A DNA stretch of 64,000 nt, taken from the NCBI GenBank assembly GCA_003049465.1, contig PYSS01000139.1, forward strand, positions 1-64,000, read 5' to 3'. A program made the translations under genes and the position numbers. Shown one piece after another: positions 11,000-23,211 of the stretch. The notes beneath the pieces are model-generated. The model saw nothing but the letters and a program-made list of their open reading frames with translations. It ran no database searches and was not told where the DNA came from. Source of the stretch: Magnaporthiopsis rhizophila (taxonomy: Eukaryota; Ascomycota; Sordariomycetes; Magnaporthales; Magnaporthaceae). The stretch's first letter is position 1, and each line of letters starts with the position of its first letter.

Positions 11000-12900
11000 G
11001 ATCGCGTTTGCGAATGGGTTTTGAGGGTAATTGATGGTGCTAGGCGACTCGCGTTGGGTTTGGGTAGTCTTGGATCAAGACACTTGATGGCGATAGTATC
11101 TCTTTTCAAGAACACGAAGGAAGTCGGATCTGACTTTCTTATTCCAGACGTTGTAGCCCACTAGGTCGCACCTGCCTGAGCGGGGGTAAAAGGGAAGGCT
11201 CGGGCAAAAGGCATCAGGCAACAGTCCAGGGTAGTGCGGGCATACACTGGCTTCTGCACTGTGCTGAATGTATTCCTGCCGATGTCGATCGCAGCCTCTG
11301 GTGGACGATTGACGATGCGCGTCCGGTGCTTTTGCTGTATTTGCCCGCACACGTGCTGGACCGTGTTCGCGGTCCTGTGTGTACAATAAATAATGTAGGC
11401 ATCATCTATACCCCACACTTGCTGCCTGGAGCGATAAGACGAAGGAAAGCTCTGGAGGTAGCGGGCTCCGGTCATTGGTTGGACCGGCGCGAGAGACCGA
11501 ACGCCGAGTAGCATGCCCGGGAAGGCGCAGCGCCAAGCGTTGTACTGGTACGAACAAGGTGACGGGGTGAAAGGTCACCTTTTAGCCATGGCGGGAAACA
11601 TTTCCTACGGTTAAGCAGAGCAAAAGTGGCCGTGGTGATCAAGTCTATTTTCCCTCTACCTCGCTTTCAACACGGCAAAGGCTGTCGCCACTTGGAATAT
11701 GTAGCTACCCAGCGGTTCGGAATCAACAGCCGCTCAGTATCGCAAGGTAGCTGATGATGCCAGCCGTGGGACGGTTTTGCTCGACGGAAATAACCTCAAG
11801 GGTGACCTTTTGAGCATGTCGCCCACTCCAATAACCAAATCAGAAGGAAAATGCAGTAGATAACGACAAAATGTTGTTCTCACCAAGCCCCTCAAGGCTT
11901 CTCGCCAAGCTAGATATCGTGAGGATCACGGTAAAATATCACCACCACATCTTTGCAACCGTCGACTGTCTTGGGAGACGGTGTGCGGGTCCGCCTTGTG
12001 TCGACAGGTGTGTAATACAAGAGGCCGCCAGATAACTTGAGCAAAGCCGAATTAACCGTAGTCGGACGTACAGTGCGAAAGGTACGAAAACGGCGATGGG
12101 GTTACGGATAGCCACCTCTACGTACGCGAGTATATCGGCCGGAACCACCAAGCCAACAGGCCTAAGCCGCCATTGAACGGCCTTCCCGTCACTCGTGTAT
12201 CGCAAATGGGTTCCCAACTAACAAAGGAAAAACAACCAAGCACACCCTTTCGAAAGGCGGCTTTGAGCGTTGATTAACAGCAAGACAGCGAGCACGCTAA
12301 CACTCCAGGCCCTTTCTCTAACAGAGTCGACTGCTGCCTGCGTCTAGGATGCGGCTGTGCTCGTGCTTCTCTTGACAAACAAAACAGGCCTGGCTCAGAC
12401 TAGCCGAGCGCGAGCACCCGAACCTGCTGGTGGTAGCCCGATTCTCTCTTTCCTGGAAATGGGGTGTCACGATTACGAAAGCCTTTGCCGCTGCCCAGTG
12501 TCGCCTTTATCCGAACGTGAAGCAGCCGGCTTTTCGGCAACGTCGAAAGAAGACGGGCGATTGGTTTGGCTGCTTGACATTCACGTCTACAAAGCTGGAT
12601 AATCAGAATCAAGAGGGTAATAAAGGCGGAGGGCGGTGTACTGCAAGAGCTTTTGATCCGGGCGTATACCCATTCACAGCTCCCGCGTATCTCTGTCAAC
12701 TGATTCAACCGCGAGAGATCACTGTGTTCCAAATATTGCAGGGAGTCAAAAGTGCAGTCGAGCTGGACGGCGGGAATATTGCGAGAATTAATCGCCACTG
12801 CGGCCAGATTTTTGCGCACAGCAAATCGCCTGGCTTGCAGCAAAATATGACCCTGTCGGCGTTGTGACTACTGGGGGCGAGATCTGTGCTAAGAGGTCTT
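11000..12900. other. Intergenic interval, nothing recognised
   Basis: About 1.9 kb between the AAA gene start and the 3' end of the OHCU gene. Open frames here have random-like composition, and no tRNA, repeat or conserved protein segment was found. Confidence 0.55.
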
Positions 12901-13582
12901 TCACGCTGTGCCCGGAGCACTCAATAGTTTGGCTGCCCTGTCCTTGGCGATACTGGCCATGGCCTAAACCAACCGATGATTCTCTGTTAGTCGTCTTGAT
13001 GACTAGACTGGGTTCAGCCAGCACAAAACCCCTTCTTCAAGGGAAGTAAGCCTTTGCACGTACCTCGATCGCCTCCTTCTCCTCGGCCTGGGCATCGCCC
13101 CTATCAATACGCTCCCGCATGTTCGCCATGATGACGTCCCTGCCGCGGCCGTTGACGAAGACGACGTAGCGCAGGCCCGGGAACCGGGCCTCGTACTCGG
13201 CGTTGAGCGCGGCCAGCCTCTCGGCCTCGGCGGCGCCGGCGCCCTTTTGCAGGTTGGCCTGCTCGGCGCGGCTCTGGGCGCTGTCGACCTTTTTCTCTCC
13301 CAGGCGCGGGTGGGCACCCAGGATGCCCAGCAGACGGGCGCGCGCCGCCTGGTTCTGCTGCTGCTGTTGCTGCTGTTGCAATGCGAGCAGGGCCGCGCGA
13401 ACGGCGTCGATGAGGGCGGGGTACGAGATGAACTGACCCGAGCGCGCCACGGGCCCGGCCAGGGCGTGCAGGTCGGCCGACTTCTCGAAGAGCAGGTCCA
13501 GCGTGCCGAAGAGGGCGGCGTCGTCCAGGGTGGGGAGGGCGCCGATGTCGGGCAGCGCCGCGGGGGCGGTGGAGGGCTCCAT
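12901..13582 (-). CDS. OHCU decarboxylase (uric acid degradation)
   Basis: 2-oxo-4-hydroxy-4-carboxy-5-ureidoimidazoline decarboxylase converts OHCU to S-allantoin in the purine-degradation pathway after urate oxidase and HIU hydrolase. Exons are 13064-13582 and 12901-12963. The 100-nt intron (GTACGT...TTTAG) adds a 20-residue terminal exon, AMASIAKDRAAKLL.., replacing the read-through end AKAYFP. The total is 193 residues. Family motifs are GAHPRLGEKK (His91 is the likely catalytic His), an EQANLQKG segment, LNAEYEARFPGLRYVVFVNGR and the IDRLxxL-like last helix. A glutamine run of eight residues at 69-76 interrupts the normally compact helical core. The run is unusual but in frame. Confidence 0.88.
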
Positions 13583-13918
13583 CTTTGAATGTTGGACGCA
13601 ATACTTTTTCGAGTAGAGGTCAGGGCTGGCTCACTTAATTTGGAGGTCTGGCGAGTGGGCCTGACCAAGGTGAGGCCAAATTTTAGCCGTGTGCACGTCA
13701 TGTCTCAGCGAGGCTACAGTGCGCCGGTCTCATTTAATGGCTGGAGAACTCAGTATGTGGCCATATAAAGTCATTCCAGGGAGCACACAGTAGCGTCACC
13801 TCACCGTACAAACTCCCCAAACGTCTCAACTTCGCATTTACATGTAACCATGCAGGCACGACATTCAAGCCCAGTAACGCACTAACACCCCGCAATGTCG
13901 ACACCCACCTGCGCCAAC
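13583..13918. other. Short intergenic interval
   Basis: Upstream region of the OHCU gene and 3' flank of the next minus-strand gene. A plus-strand CATATAAAG at about 13760 faces away from any supported gene. Nothing else is recognised. Confidence 0.5.
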
Positions 13919-14374
13919 TCACCCAGTCCTACAACGATGCTCAATCTCACCCAACATGCACTCAGCAGTATCCTGTATCAGCTGCATGACATGCCTAACA
14001 GTACTCGCGCTGACATCGCACGCCAGCGCATGCCGCCTCTCCCGACCGCCCTTGCTGCCGCCCAGCGCCAGCATCGCGCCCGCCACGGCCGTGTGGATGG
14101 AGTTCCGCACCAGCAGACACACCCTGGCGCGGATCAGGTCGATGCGCGAGTCGACCGGCGGCGGCAGCGCGGGGAGGGTCCCGTCGCCGACCGCGGCGCG
14201 GATGTGCTCCTCGATGGCCGCCGGCAGGTCCAGCAGCGGGTCGCTGGTCAGGATGCGCACGTAGGCGTCGGCCGCCATGCACCGCCGATGCTGCCGCAGG
14301 GCCTGCTCGAGGACGATGCGCACGGCGGCGTAGATGTACTGCGCCGTTGCGCGGATGAGGCGCTGGGTGTTCAT
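13919..14374 (-). CDS. Hypothetical protein, helical, 151 residues
   Basis: A single-exon frame starting MNTQRLIRATAQYIYAAV, predicted mostly helical, with scattered cysteines and a small Ala/Gly segment (AVAGAMLALGG) too short to be sure of as a membrane helix. There is no signal peptide. GC-rich codon use like neighbouring genes and a TATATAAAG box about 160 bp upstream on the same strand support a real gene. I do not recognise a family. Confidence 0.55.
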   Translation of the reverse strand: MNTQRLIRATAQYIYAAVRIVLEQALRQHRRCMAADAYVRILTSDPLLDLPAAIEEHIRAAVGDGTLPALPPPVDSRIDLIRARVCLLVRNSIHTAVAGAMLALGGSKGGRERRHALACDVSASTVRHVMQLIQDTAECMLGEIEHRCRTG

Positions 14375-14956
14375 TCTTTCTTTTCCACCCTTTTACGCTG
14401 ATCCCTAAGTTAGATTTCCAGACCCGAGTCCCCCTCTGGTACCAGATGGTACACGGTGGAACTTCCCTGGGACATCTGTAAACACTAGCTGTTTCCTTGT
14501 CTCGGTAGGTAAGTTCTAGGGGTCTCGATGTGGTCTTTATATAGCATATAATTCGCGGCAAGGGACTCACATGTAGTCTGGAAATATCTCCAATCTCGTG
14601 CACCAGGCTACTGACTGAGCTTTGCAGGAAAACAACATGAGCTTCACGGTATTCGATTCATTGGACAGTTCCATGCGTAGGTTGGAATCGGCCTGACTGG
14701 GGCCAGCCGATGAGCTCTCAAATGTATAAATAAAAATTGGAATTGGATCATGTTAGGATATTAGTTTTTGGGCAGAGGGAGACCTTGGACTGTGGGTATT
14801 CATGGAATCAGGGAAGTCAGCAGTTTTGTTTGACAAAAAGAGAGTCGAGAGGCCTGCTTGCATATTTTTTATCAGTCAAAAACCGCACTAATTTTCTGGT
14901 AAATTACCTTGCTCCCGTAGCAGTGTCAAACCATACGCAACGCGTCGGTATCCCTG
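14375..14956. other. Intergenic with TATA box
   Basis: Holds the TATATAAAG element at 14535-14543 for the downstream minus-strand gene. Around 14630-14950 it is AT-rich and featureless. Confidence 0.5.
14535..14543 (-). promoter_or_regulatory. TATA box (TATATAAAG)
   Basis: Minus-strand TATATAAAG about 160 bp upstream of the ATG at 14374. Confidence 0.45.
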
Positions 14957-15664
14957 TTAGACTCGCACATCCTCTGTGTGAATGGTCAACATGTGGGAAA
15001 TCACCTTGTCGTAGTCGGTCTCTAGCTGCTCGGCCAGCTCTCCGGAATGTGAAAACTCCCTACCCAAGTCCCGGGCACCGCTCGGCATGTCCCGGTTGAA
15101 TATCCACTCCAAGTGCTCGTGAACCATGGTTTCGACCATGTCGGCCACGGTGGCGAGGACATCCTTCTTCCAGGTCTGCGGGTCGTTTTGACGCTGGGCG
15201 ACGAGGTGCTCCTTGTGGTAAAAGGCGTCCCACAGACGCCCGCGGAGGTAGTGGCAAAAGTCCCACCCGTCCAGGCAAGCGAACAGAAGCTCTGCCTGTT
15301 CCGGAGCGAAGCCGTACTTGGCGGCCCCGGCCTGGAGGCGGACCTTGGCCGCGTGGCGGGCAATGGTGGCCAGGGCCATGCCGCCGAGCCACATCTGTCT
15401 CCACTTGCCCTTTTGCAGCGGCATGATAGAGCTTCGGCCGTCGGGGATCCACTTCATGGCACTGATCCTGATGTATTCCTTGCATTCAGAGTCCAGCGGC
15501 GTGTGCGTTCCTGCACCCAGGCACTGGTCCAGGAACCTCGTGAGCTCGCTCTGGAGGATGTCGATTTCGGCCTCCTGGCTCACAGTAGCGTCAAGCTTGA
15601 GAGTACCAATTTTGATGGGGTTATCGTTAGCCGTTTTGGTCGCTGATGCGTGCTCTTTAGCCAC
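14957..15664 (-). CDS. Hypothetical protein, 235 residues
   Basis: A single exon, soluble, with no signal peptide and many charged helices. Notable segments are KGKWRQMWLGGMALATIARHA, DGWDFCHYLRGRLWDAFYHKE and a C-terminal HEHLEWIFNRD. The Trp-rich helical pattern is protein-like and differs from the random frames around it. A TATAAAAG box lies about 105 bp upstream. It looks like one of the many uncharacterised fungal cytosolic proteins. No function is assigned. The neighbouring 151-residue gene on the same strand is unrelated in sequence. Confidence 0.6.
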   Translation of the reverse strand: MAKEHASATKTANDNPIKIGTLKLDATVSQEAEIDILQSELTRFLDQCLGAGTHTPLDSECKEYIRISAMKWIPDGRSSIMPLQKGKWRQMWLGGMALATIARHAAKVRLQAGAAKYGFAPEQAELLFACLDGWDFCHYLRGRLWDAFYHKEHLVAQRQNDPQTWKKDVLATVADMVETMVHEHLEWIFNRDMPSGARDLGREFSHSGELAEQLETDYDKVISHMLTIHTEDVRV

Positions 15665-15985
15665 TGACAGACTGATGCTGAATGGCTGTGAAGTATCGGG
15701 GTTTTAAGTACGGTTCGCCGATGGTCGTATTTAGAGCCTCTATATCTCTCCCCCAGAGCTACTGGCAGCTTTTATAGCTAGCCGTCCGCCATCTCTGCTC
15801 CTGCGAAAAAAAAGGATGTTTCAATCGCGATAGCATTTTCTCACATGTTTCTACCATAAAGGGGCGAGAGAAGACAGATTGTCGGCGTCTTTGTATATTA
15901 GTCGACAAAGGGAACAACATCCAACTGTGGATGGGGAAGGATGGACGGTTCCCATTGTGCTGGTTTGGTTCCCATAAGAAGCTAT
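15665..15985. other. Short intergenic with TATA box
   Basis: Contains the minus-strand TATAAAAG at 15769-15776 and the 3' flank of the P450 gene. Nothing else is seen. Confidence 0.5.
15769..15776 (-). promoter_or_regulatory. TATA box (TATAAAAG)
   Basis: Minus-strand TATAAAAG about 105 bp upstream of the ATG at 15664. Confidence 0.5.
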
Positions 15986-17824
15986 CTACACCATGCTAGC
16001 AATGATGGCGGAATCACCCCCAGGCTGCGCCCGGTGCTCACTCGCCAGCCTCCTGATGAGATCTTCGTGCTCTGGGCTCCTCGGTGAGATTTGAAACTTG
16101 AACTCTTTCATGTGCCTGGATCGTGTTTGGATCAGCTCTTGTCCAGTCGAGAAGCAACCGAGAATAAAGGAGGCGCGGAATGGCAGCGGCTACAAATCCC
16201 AAAGGCGAAAAGGGTTCAAAAGCAGTACTCACATGAGAGGGCCTGGTATCGGATGCAGGCCGTCGACGCCATCCGACTCCCGCTCTTCTCCCTCCGGCAG
16301 TCGCGCAATGTCGAAGGTCGCCAGCATTTGGGCAAAATTGAGGAAGAGGAGGTGGTCGGCAAACAGCCGGCCAGGGCATATCCTGCGTCCGAACCCGTAC
16401 GCGCCGCCCTTTGCGGGGTCTGGCTCGCCGCGGGCTGGGTCGGCGAACCTATCCGGGTCGAAGCGGTCGGGGTCCGGGTAGACGTTGGGATCGTGCATGA
16501 ACCACCAGATGGCGGGCATGACGCTGGAGCCCGCTGGGATGCGGTAGCCGCGGTACTCAACCTCCTCGTCGACGCGGTGCGGGATGCCCATGGGGATCGC
16601 GTTCCACCAGCGCAGCGTCTCCTTGACTACGGCGTCGACGTAGGGCAGGGCGTCACGATCCGCCGCCGTCGGCAGCCGCCCGCGCCCGACGACGCGGTCG
16701 ATCTCGGCCTGCGCCTTGCGCTGCACGTCCGGGTACTTGAGCATGGCCAGCGTGAAGGCCGACAGCGTGATGGAGGTCGTGTCGACCGCGGCGCCGAACA
16801 GGCTGCCCGCGGCCCACACCATGATATTCTCGTCCTCGGGCGCCACCCTGCCGTCCTTGCGCTCCGCCTCGGACTTTTGGATGATGCGCGACAAGGTGCA
16901 GTCGCTGTCGACGCCGGACGCGAGCTGCTGCCGGACGAACCGGTACGGCAGGTGGGCCATGTTGGTCAACGTGCGCCTGTAGGCCTTTGCCTTCCTCTTG
17001 AAGGTCGCGCCGGGAAACCAGTCGGGGATGTGCTTCAGGAAGGGCATGAAATCTACGGCCCAGGAGAAGGGCTCCGCAACGTCGGGGAACTCCGCCATCG
17101 CCTGCAGGGCGCTGTTGAGAACTGGATCCGGCCCCGAGGGGTTGACGGTGTAGCCATATGTTGTTTTCAGTATGTTGACCGAAGACGCTCTGGAAGGAGG
17201 AATGTCAGTCATTTTGCGGCGCTACCATTTTTCCCTCTCCCACCTCCCCGTTCCATGTCCAACTCACCTTTTGAAGTGCTTTAGCAAATTCTTGGGGTCG
17301 TTCAGGATCCGCTCGAGCTGGCGGACAGACTCAATCTCCTGGTCCTTGCGGTAGTGCGCTGCGGACGCCGCCGTGCCGATGGCGCCATGGAGCAGCGCGC
17401 GTTTTCGCCGGAAGGCGGTGTTGTAGCTGCCGAAGACGAGAGAGTTTTCGTAACCGACCAGCTCCTGGGCAAACGGCATGATCGGACGGCCCGCCGTCTT
17501 GGAGGCGTTGCCCTTGTGCTCGAGCAGGTCCAATGCCACCTCCAGGTCGTGGATGAGGACGAGAGTGTTGCCCATGATGGTGACGGAACTGATCGGCCCG
17601 TACCTGTCCTTGTGAGGCAGCCAGTGCGTGTACTCGACCACTCCTGGCTTGGGGACGTCATTGAGGTTTCCTAGGAGCGGGGCTGGCTTCGGGCCGGGCG
17701 GGAGAGGAAGCTTGGAGCGACCGCCCGGACGCCTCCTGGAGGAGACCCAGCGATGAGCGACATGGGCGCCGACCAGGACGGTCAACAAGATCCAGACCTG
17801 GAACGGAATGATTCCTTGCAACAT
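15986..17824 (-). CDS. Cytochrome P450 monooxygenase
   Basis: Heme-thiolate monooxygenase anchored in the endoplasmic reticulum. Exons are 17268-17824, 16233-17189 and 15986-16115, giving 547 residues. The N-terminal anchor VWILLTVLVGAHVAH is followed by the Pro-rich hinge LPLPPGPKPAPLLGN. The I-helix shows AGSLFGAAVDTTS, the K-helix ExxR is ETLR, and the heme loop is YGFGRRICPGR with Cys457 as the axial ligand. The spliced end KFQISPRSPEHEDLIRRL is the usual last P450 strand and confirms exon 3. By eye it belongs with the O-methylsterigmatocystin oxidoreductase-like fungal P450s, but the substrate is unknown and no biosynthetic core gene is nearby. Confidence 0.9.
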
Positions 17825-20800
17825 TTTGCTGCTGGACGATGCGCAAGGGCGAGCCCGGCGAGGCGAGCAGTTGGCGGTGTGGGACGAGGCAAAAACAGGA
17901 CGAGCTGATGCTCCTGTCTCTCTGGGGGGGAGCGGCAGTTATAGTATGGAAACTCCCGCTTGTGGTGGGTGGGTAGAACCGTCGGTTTCGAGGCTGGTAG
18001 GGATGCAAAGATCGGATGGTACGCTCCACCTGTTTGCCCTTCCAGGAAAGGTCTTGCCACCCGTCTTGGTTGGTTCTGACCGGCGACTGGCGACTGGTGG
18101 GGTCAGAAAGCTTAATAGGTTCTAAATACCTGGGCATTATTCGTTGCGTTGCAGCCTCTATAGAGGGCTGGACCATGTCCAGGTACCATAGGAGTTCTTG
18201 GAGCTTTTGTGGATTGGCATCCACCAAGATCCTTGTCTGGACGCTCCGCACAGGGGTCCTCGGGCCACGGTCTCTGTTTCTTATCCTGAGGAATGTTCCC
18301 TTGAGAATGTCCTCGGGGAGGCACATCTCGGCCAGCGCTTCGCGCGCGTAGCTGCACTTTCAGCTGCAAGGGAGGATATGGTTGGTATCTGCCCCCTCTC
18401 CGCGACCCATCACCATCTCACGCGCGTCTCCGCCATGCAGATTCGGGACTCGGCGTCTTGGCGAGACCACCAAACGACTGCCACAAGCTGAAAGGAAACT
18501 CTATGACGTGCTGCACAGCACTAGCCGCTTGGCTAGCCGCGGCTTCAGGTCTCCACTAGGGCCTAGAGTGAACAAGGACATCTATCGCTTGATGCCGCCC
18601 ACCAGGCGCCGAGGAGCTGATATGTCAAATCCGGCTTGCGCGCTGGGTATCTGACCCACGAGGTCCTCTGCAGCGTTGCCGATGGGGCCAGGATAAAGTC
18701 CGAGCATGTAGGTCGGACTTTAGAGAATCCTGGCAGGAACCGGGAGGTTAGACACCTGGCTCTATGCTTGCCTCCTTATTCGACAACACATGTAACATCT
18801 ATCTACCGGCTGTGGGTGTAGGAATTCTGCGTGCAGAACATGATCCTCATGGATAAGTACTAAGTACGTAGCCTATGCCGGGCTGGCGCTTGGCCAAGGA
18901 ACCGCCACGTGGAGCGTAGCCGCCGGCGATCGTTAAATGGTGGGATCCATGTCAGCTTGATGAGGCTCTCCGAGCCCCACGCAATGCTATCATCACGTGC
19001 TTATAATTCGCGGAGGTATTTCCATACTCATTATCCGATCCGGACTTTGGAGGGAAAGAGAAGCAACAGGAGGGTTGCATGTTACATTTAAAGAGATAGA
19101 AAGAAATATAAATTACCAGTAAAACTGAAGAGCTTACACTTACCGGGCGGTAAGGGCGATATCTTCGTGAACATTGAGACGGGACACGAATATAGGTGGA
19201 GGATGCCGAATTGAATACAGTGTGGATTTTTCGTCGCCCTGTCAAAAACAGCCGAACCGAAGCTGCTGCCCGTGTTGTGCCAAGAGACGACAGATGATGG
19301 GCGACCGCAAGCCACGCTCCTTAGCCTGGCGGTCTGACGTAAGCATCCAATTGAAAAATGTCCTCGGTCACCCTTAGACCGTCGCAGCATTACCCCGGCC
19401 AAGGCCAAGCCTAACGGGTGGGCCGCTATCGGGGCACTACGGCGCTGCAGTCAGTGCTGTTGGTGTTAGCACAGGCACTAGCCACCGTGGTAACGAGGCG
19501 CGGTTGTGTCGTTGCGACGGGGTGTGTGCCTCTCTGTTGGTTTCTCGCAGCGGATGATACGCTTTGTAGCCGAAGTCCCTCTTCCGGCCGTGTAAGCAGA
19601 GGGCGAGCCGGAGAAAAAAAAAATGGGGACAATCCAGTGACGCTGCCGATCTGGGGATCACGTGACTACAACGGACAGCAGAGCAACGTCGCAGGCATTC
19701 CGGGAAACGGGTCGGCAAACCGTCACCGGGGTCATCTGATGTGACTGGAAGAGGGCATCGATACTTACAAGGAGAGCCAGCAGAAGAAAGGATCGAATGA
19801 CGACATGATTTATTCGCAAGGCGGGGTTGGCAAGAAGGTCGACAAATTTAACCGCCTCATTCCGTCGTTTCGGCGGGTTAGGGTTACACAAAACTGAACA
19901 GAGAGGGGAACGCGGCGGCGAATACGAAGGATCCAAGAAGGATCCGTCTACCAAACTCGGCTCGGTTGGGAAAAACGCCGGCAATCCTCTCGATTCTGAT
20001 GCCGCAAGGACGGAACTCACGCATCTTGTTCGAATTATCGACTCGCCAGACGACTGTTGGAGATTGCGCATGGCTTGCCCCGTGATGCTCCAGCTCTTTC
20101 TCCTTCTCCAGAACCTGGGTGCCGTTCCCCGCACATGCCCAGCAAATACAACGTTTATGAGGGGGCGACTTGGTTTGGACCTGGCGTGCTTGGCTCTCCC
20201 CGCACTGATTTGGACAAGCCGGAGGAGTTGATCTGGCTCCGTCAATCATGATTAGCCTCCTCTCCCTCGTTGCGCCACTCGTAAACAGCCGCTCCAATGG
20301 GACGAGCCACCAGGGCCTGGTCGTCGCCCCATCTTTGACTGCAGCACCGCAAGCGAGACCATCCGCTGTGCCACCAGGCACGATGCGACTCCAACCCTCC
20401 CGTCCGGCTCGGCCATGGCCCGCCATACGATTCGCCAATCCGGCACTCATAATATCGGATCGATACCAGGACCACCCATCACCCGCCGTGCCTTGCATCA
20501 CCATGCCCAAATAGCCATGCTTCCTCTCCCAGCCTCGGTCCCGCGATCCGCCATCCCCATCTCCCCCTCAGTCCCCATGGAAATTATGGAGAATGCACTT
20601 TAGCCGGCATACGCCCTTCCCTTGGATGCCTGTCGGAAATAATGGGATTTCTTGGGGTAATGGTCCAAGGGAAGTCGCCGCCGTCCGGCCGGCTCGCGGC
20701 AGTATAAAATGGGCTGCGCCCAGACGGCAGCTCCCTGGCGCTGGACGGGGAGATCAGACCCGCAGATACGGTTAACCACGTCGTCGCGTCCCCAGCCCAC

Positions 20801-20829
20801 CCGCAGCTACCTTTCACGCAGCAGCAGCC
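17825..20829. other. 3-kb divergent intergenic interval
   Basis: Lies between the divergent P450 and GH51 genes. The only clear element is the TATAAAA box at 20703-20709. A TTAGGGTTA at about 19876 is isolated and not a telomere repeat. No coding exon is supported. Confidence 0.55.
20703..20709 (+). promoter_or_regulatory. TATA box (TATAAAA)
   Basis: TATAAAA 127 bp upstream of the GH51 ATG on the same strand. Confidence 0.6.
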
Positions 20830-23211
20830 ATGGTGGCATTCTCTGTGGCCGGCCTGCTCGCCGCCGTCCTCGCCGCCTCCTCGGTCACCGCACTCGAGGT
20901 GGTGGTCAAGGCTTCGGGCGGCAACAAGACCAGCATGCACCAGTACGGCTTCCTGCACGAGGATATCAACTATTCGGGCGACGGCGGCATCTACGCCGAG
21001 TTGATCCGCAACCGTGCCTTCCAGGGTAGCTGGCTCCATCCTCGCACTCTCAAAGCGTGGAAGCCTATCAACGCCGTCATCTCGCTACGGAACCTCAGCG
21101 TCCCGCTTTCCGATGCCCTACCCGTGTCCATGCGCGTCACCCCGCCAACCCAGGGCGGTCCTGCACGCAGCGGTTTTCTCAACGAGGGTTTCTGGGGTAT
21201 GGACGTCAAGAGACAGAAGTACACGGGCTCTTTCTGGGTGAAGGGTGGCTACGAGGGCAAGTTTGTCGCATCTTTCCAGTCCGCTCTTACCGATGACGTC
21301 TTCGGCTCCGTCGAGGTCGAGTCCAAGGCCAAGGATGACGAATGGGTTGAGCACGAGGTCGTCCTGGTCCCCGAGAAGGACGCCCCGAACAGCAACAACA
21401 CCTTCGCCATCACCTTTGATCGTGCCGGCCTCAAGGGCGATTCGCTCGACTTCAATCTGATCAGCATGTTCCCGCCCACCTACAAGGGGCGCAAAAATGG
21501 ACTGCGCAGAGACCTTGCCGAGGCGCTTGAGCAGCTGCACCCGGTGCGTTCTATATCCTTACCTACCGACCATCCATCTTTTTAAACCCTCGAAAATCCG
21601 ACAACTGACCATATCGCTGTATTTGCGCTGTGTGCTTACAGAGCTTCTTCCGCTTCCCTGGCGGCAACATGCTCGAGGGACCGAGGAATGACTCGTGGTG
21701 GGATTGGAAAGACACGCTTGGCCCGCTCCGGTACCGTAAGGGGCATCCTGGCCCTTGGGGCTACGAGACCACGATGGGCCTCGGCCTCATCGAGTATCTC
21801 GAATGGGCAGAGGACATGAAGATGAAGATGGGTAGGCATCTATCCACCATTCCATCTTTCCGATCAATAAAACGCGTCAGTAGAGCCTAGGGTTAACATG
21901 GAAATCCCGGAACAGTGCTCGGTGTCTTCGCTGGCCTTGCACTAGACGGCGGCCTCACCCCGCGCGACAAGCTCCAGCCCTTCATCGACGACGCTCTGGA
22001 CCAGATCGAGTTCATCCGAGGCCCCGCCGACTCCAAATGGGGCAAGCGTCGGGCGGAACTGGGTCACCCGGAGCCGTTTGAGCTTTTGTACGTCGAGATC
22101 GGAAACGAGGACTGGCTGGCGGGCGGCCGTGAGGGATGGCGGTCGTACCTCCAGTACCGCTTCCCCATGTTCCTTGAGGCCATCAATGCCCGCTACCCCG
22201 ACATCACCGTCATCTCGTCCGGCGCCACCTCGGACGGCACCGAAGGATACTTCAACATTCCTCCTGGTACTGGTCGCCATCGCTCCATGGGGGATTACCA
22301 CCCGTACCGGAAGCCCGATGTGCTCGTCGTCGACGAGTTCAATAAGTTCGACAACGACCCCATCCCGCACATCGTTGGTATGCACCCAATGCGTTCGCTT
22401 GTTCGTGGTTTTTTTTTTTTTTTTTAAACCCGCTTGGCTCCCAAAACCTAATCAAGCCCACTCTTCTTTGCAGGCGAGGTCGCGGCCACTCATGTGAACG
22501 GAGGCATCGGCTGGGATGGCAACCTCAACTACTTCCCTTGGTGGATCGGCACTGTCGGCGAAGCCATCGCTCTGATCAGCTATGAGCGCAACGCTGATCG
22601 CATTCCCGGCACTTTCTACGTAAGCCCAACCCCCACCTGCCTCCCAGAAAGCAAAACCAGCAATCCCACTGCCCTCTCAAGCGACAAGAGTACTTAAACG
22701 TGTTATCGCATAGGCCCCCGTGATGCGCAACATGAACAGCTGGTCCTGGGCCGTCACTCTCCTCCAGCACTCTGCCGACCCAGCCATGACCACACGCTCG
22801 ACCAGCTGGTACGCGTGGGAGCTGATGGCGGCGCACCCCATTGCCAAGACCCTCCCCGCGACCCAGGACATCGGTCCGGTATACTACGTCGCCGGTGCCG
22901 GGCCTGCCGGCTCGCGCATATGGAAGGGTGCTGTGTACAACACCACCAACTCGGCCGAGGTCCCCATCTCGATCGACTTTGAGGGCGTGTCCGAGGGCAC
23001 GCAGGCCACCCTACGCGTGCTCACCGGCCCTGACGACCCGATGCGCTGGAACGACCCCCACACGGGTGTCAACGTCGTCAACAGCACCACCATCCCGCTG
23101 ACGGCCGGGGACGGCGGTGTCTTCAAGTTCAACCTGCCCGAGCTCAGCATTGCCGTGCTTGAGACAAGCGGCCCTGTAAAGTGCCGTCGCAAGAGGACCC
23201 TGACCACTTAG
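20830..23211 (+). CDS. GH51 alpha-L-arabinofuranosidase, secreted
   Basis: Releases terminal arabinofuranosyl residues from arabinoxylan and arabinan outside the cell. Exons are 20830-21543, 21642-21831, 21916-22377, 22474-22619 and 22714-23211, giving 669 residues. A signal peptide (MVAFSVAGLLAAVLAASSVTA) precedes a beta-sandwich N-terminal part. The (beta/alpha)8 barrel motifs are SFFRFPGGNMLEG, WGYETTMGLGLIEYLEW, the acid/base motif IGNEDW (Glu366) and VGEVAATH, whose Glu457 is the likely nucleophile and lies at the exon 3/4 joint. The C-terminal exon has YAPVMRNMNSW. Intron 3 carries a T17 run. With the AA9 and CE5 genes in this window it fits hemicellulose breakdown. Confidence 0.92.

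Noticed and set aside
9356..11164. 602-codon open frame on the plus strand
   Set aside because: It is antisense to the AAA+ ATPase, whose Walker motifs lie on the minus strand. GC-rich third positions create the long shadow.
13037..13063. Read-through end (AKAYFP) of the OHCU gene
   Set aside because: A GTACGT donor and TTTAG acceptor give a terminal exon matching the last helix of the family.
16091..17284. 397-codon plus-strand open frame
   Set aside because: Antisense shadow of the P450, which has the heme-binding loop and proper splice sites.
19870..19885. Telomere-like TTAGGGTTA
   Set aside because: A single unit without tandem copies, in the middle of ordinary sequence.
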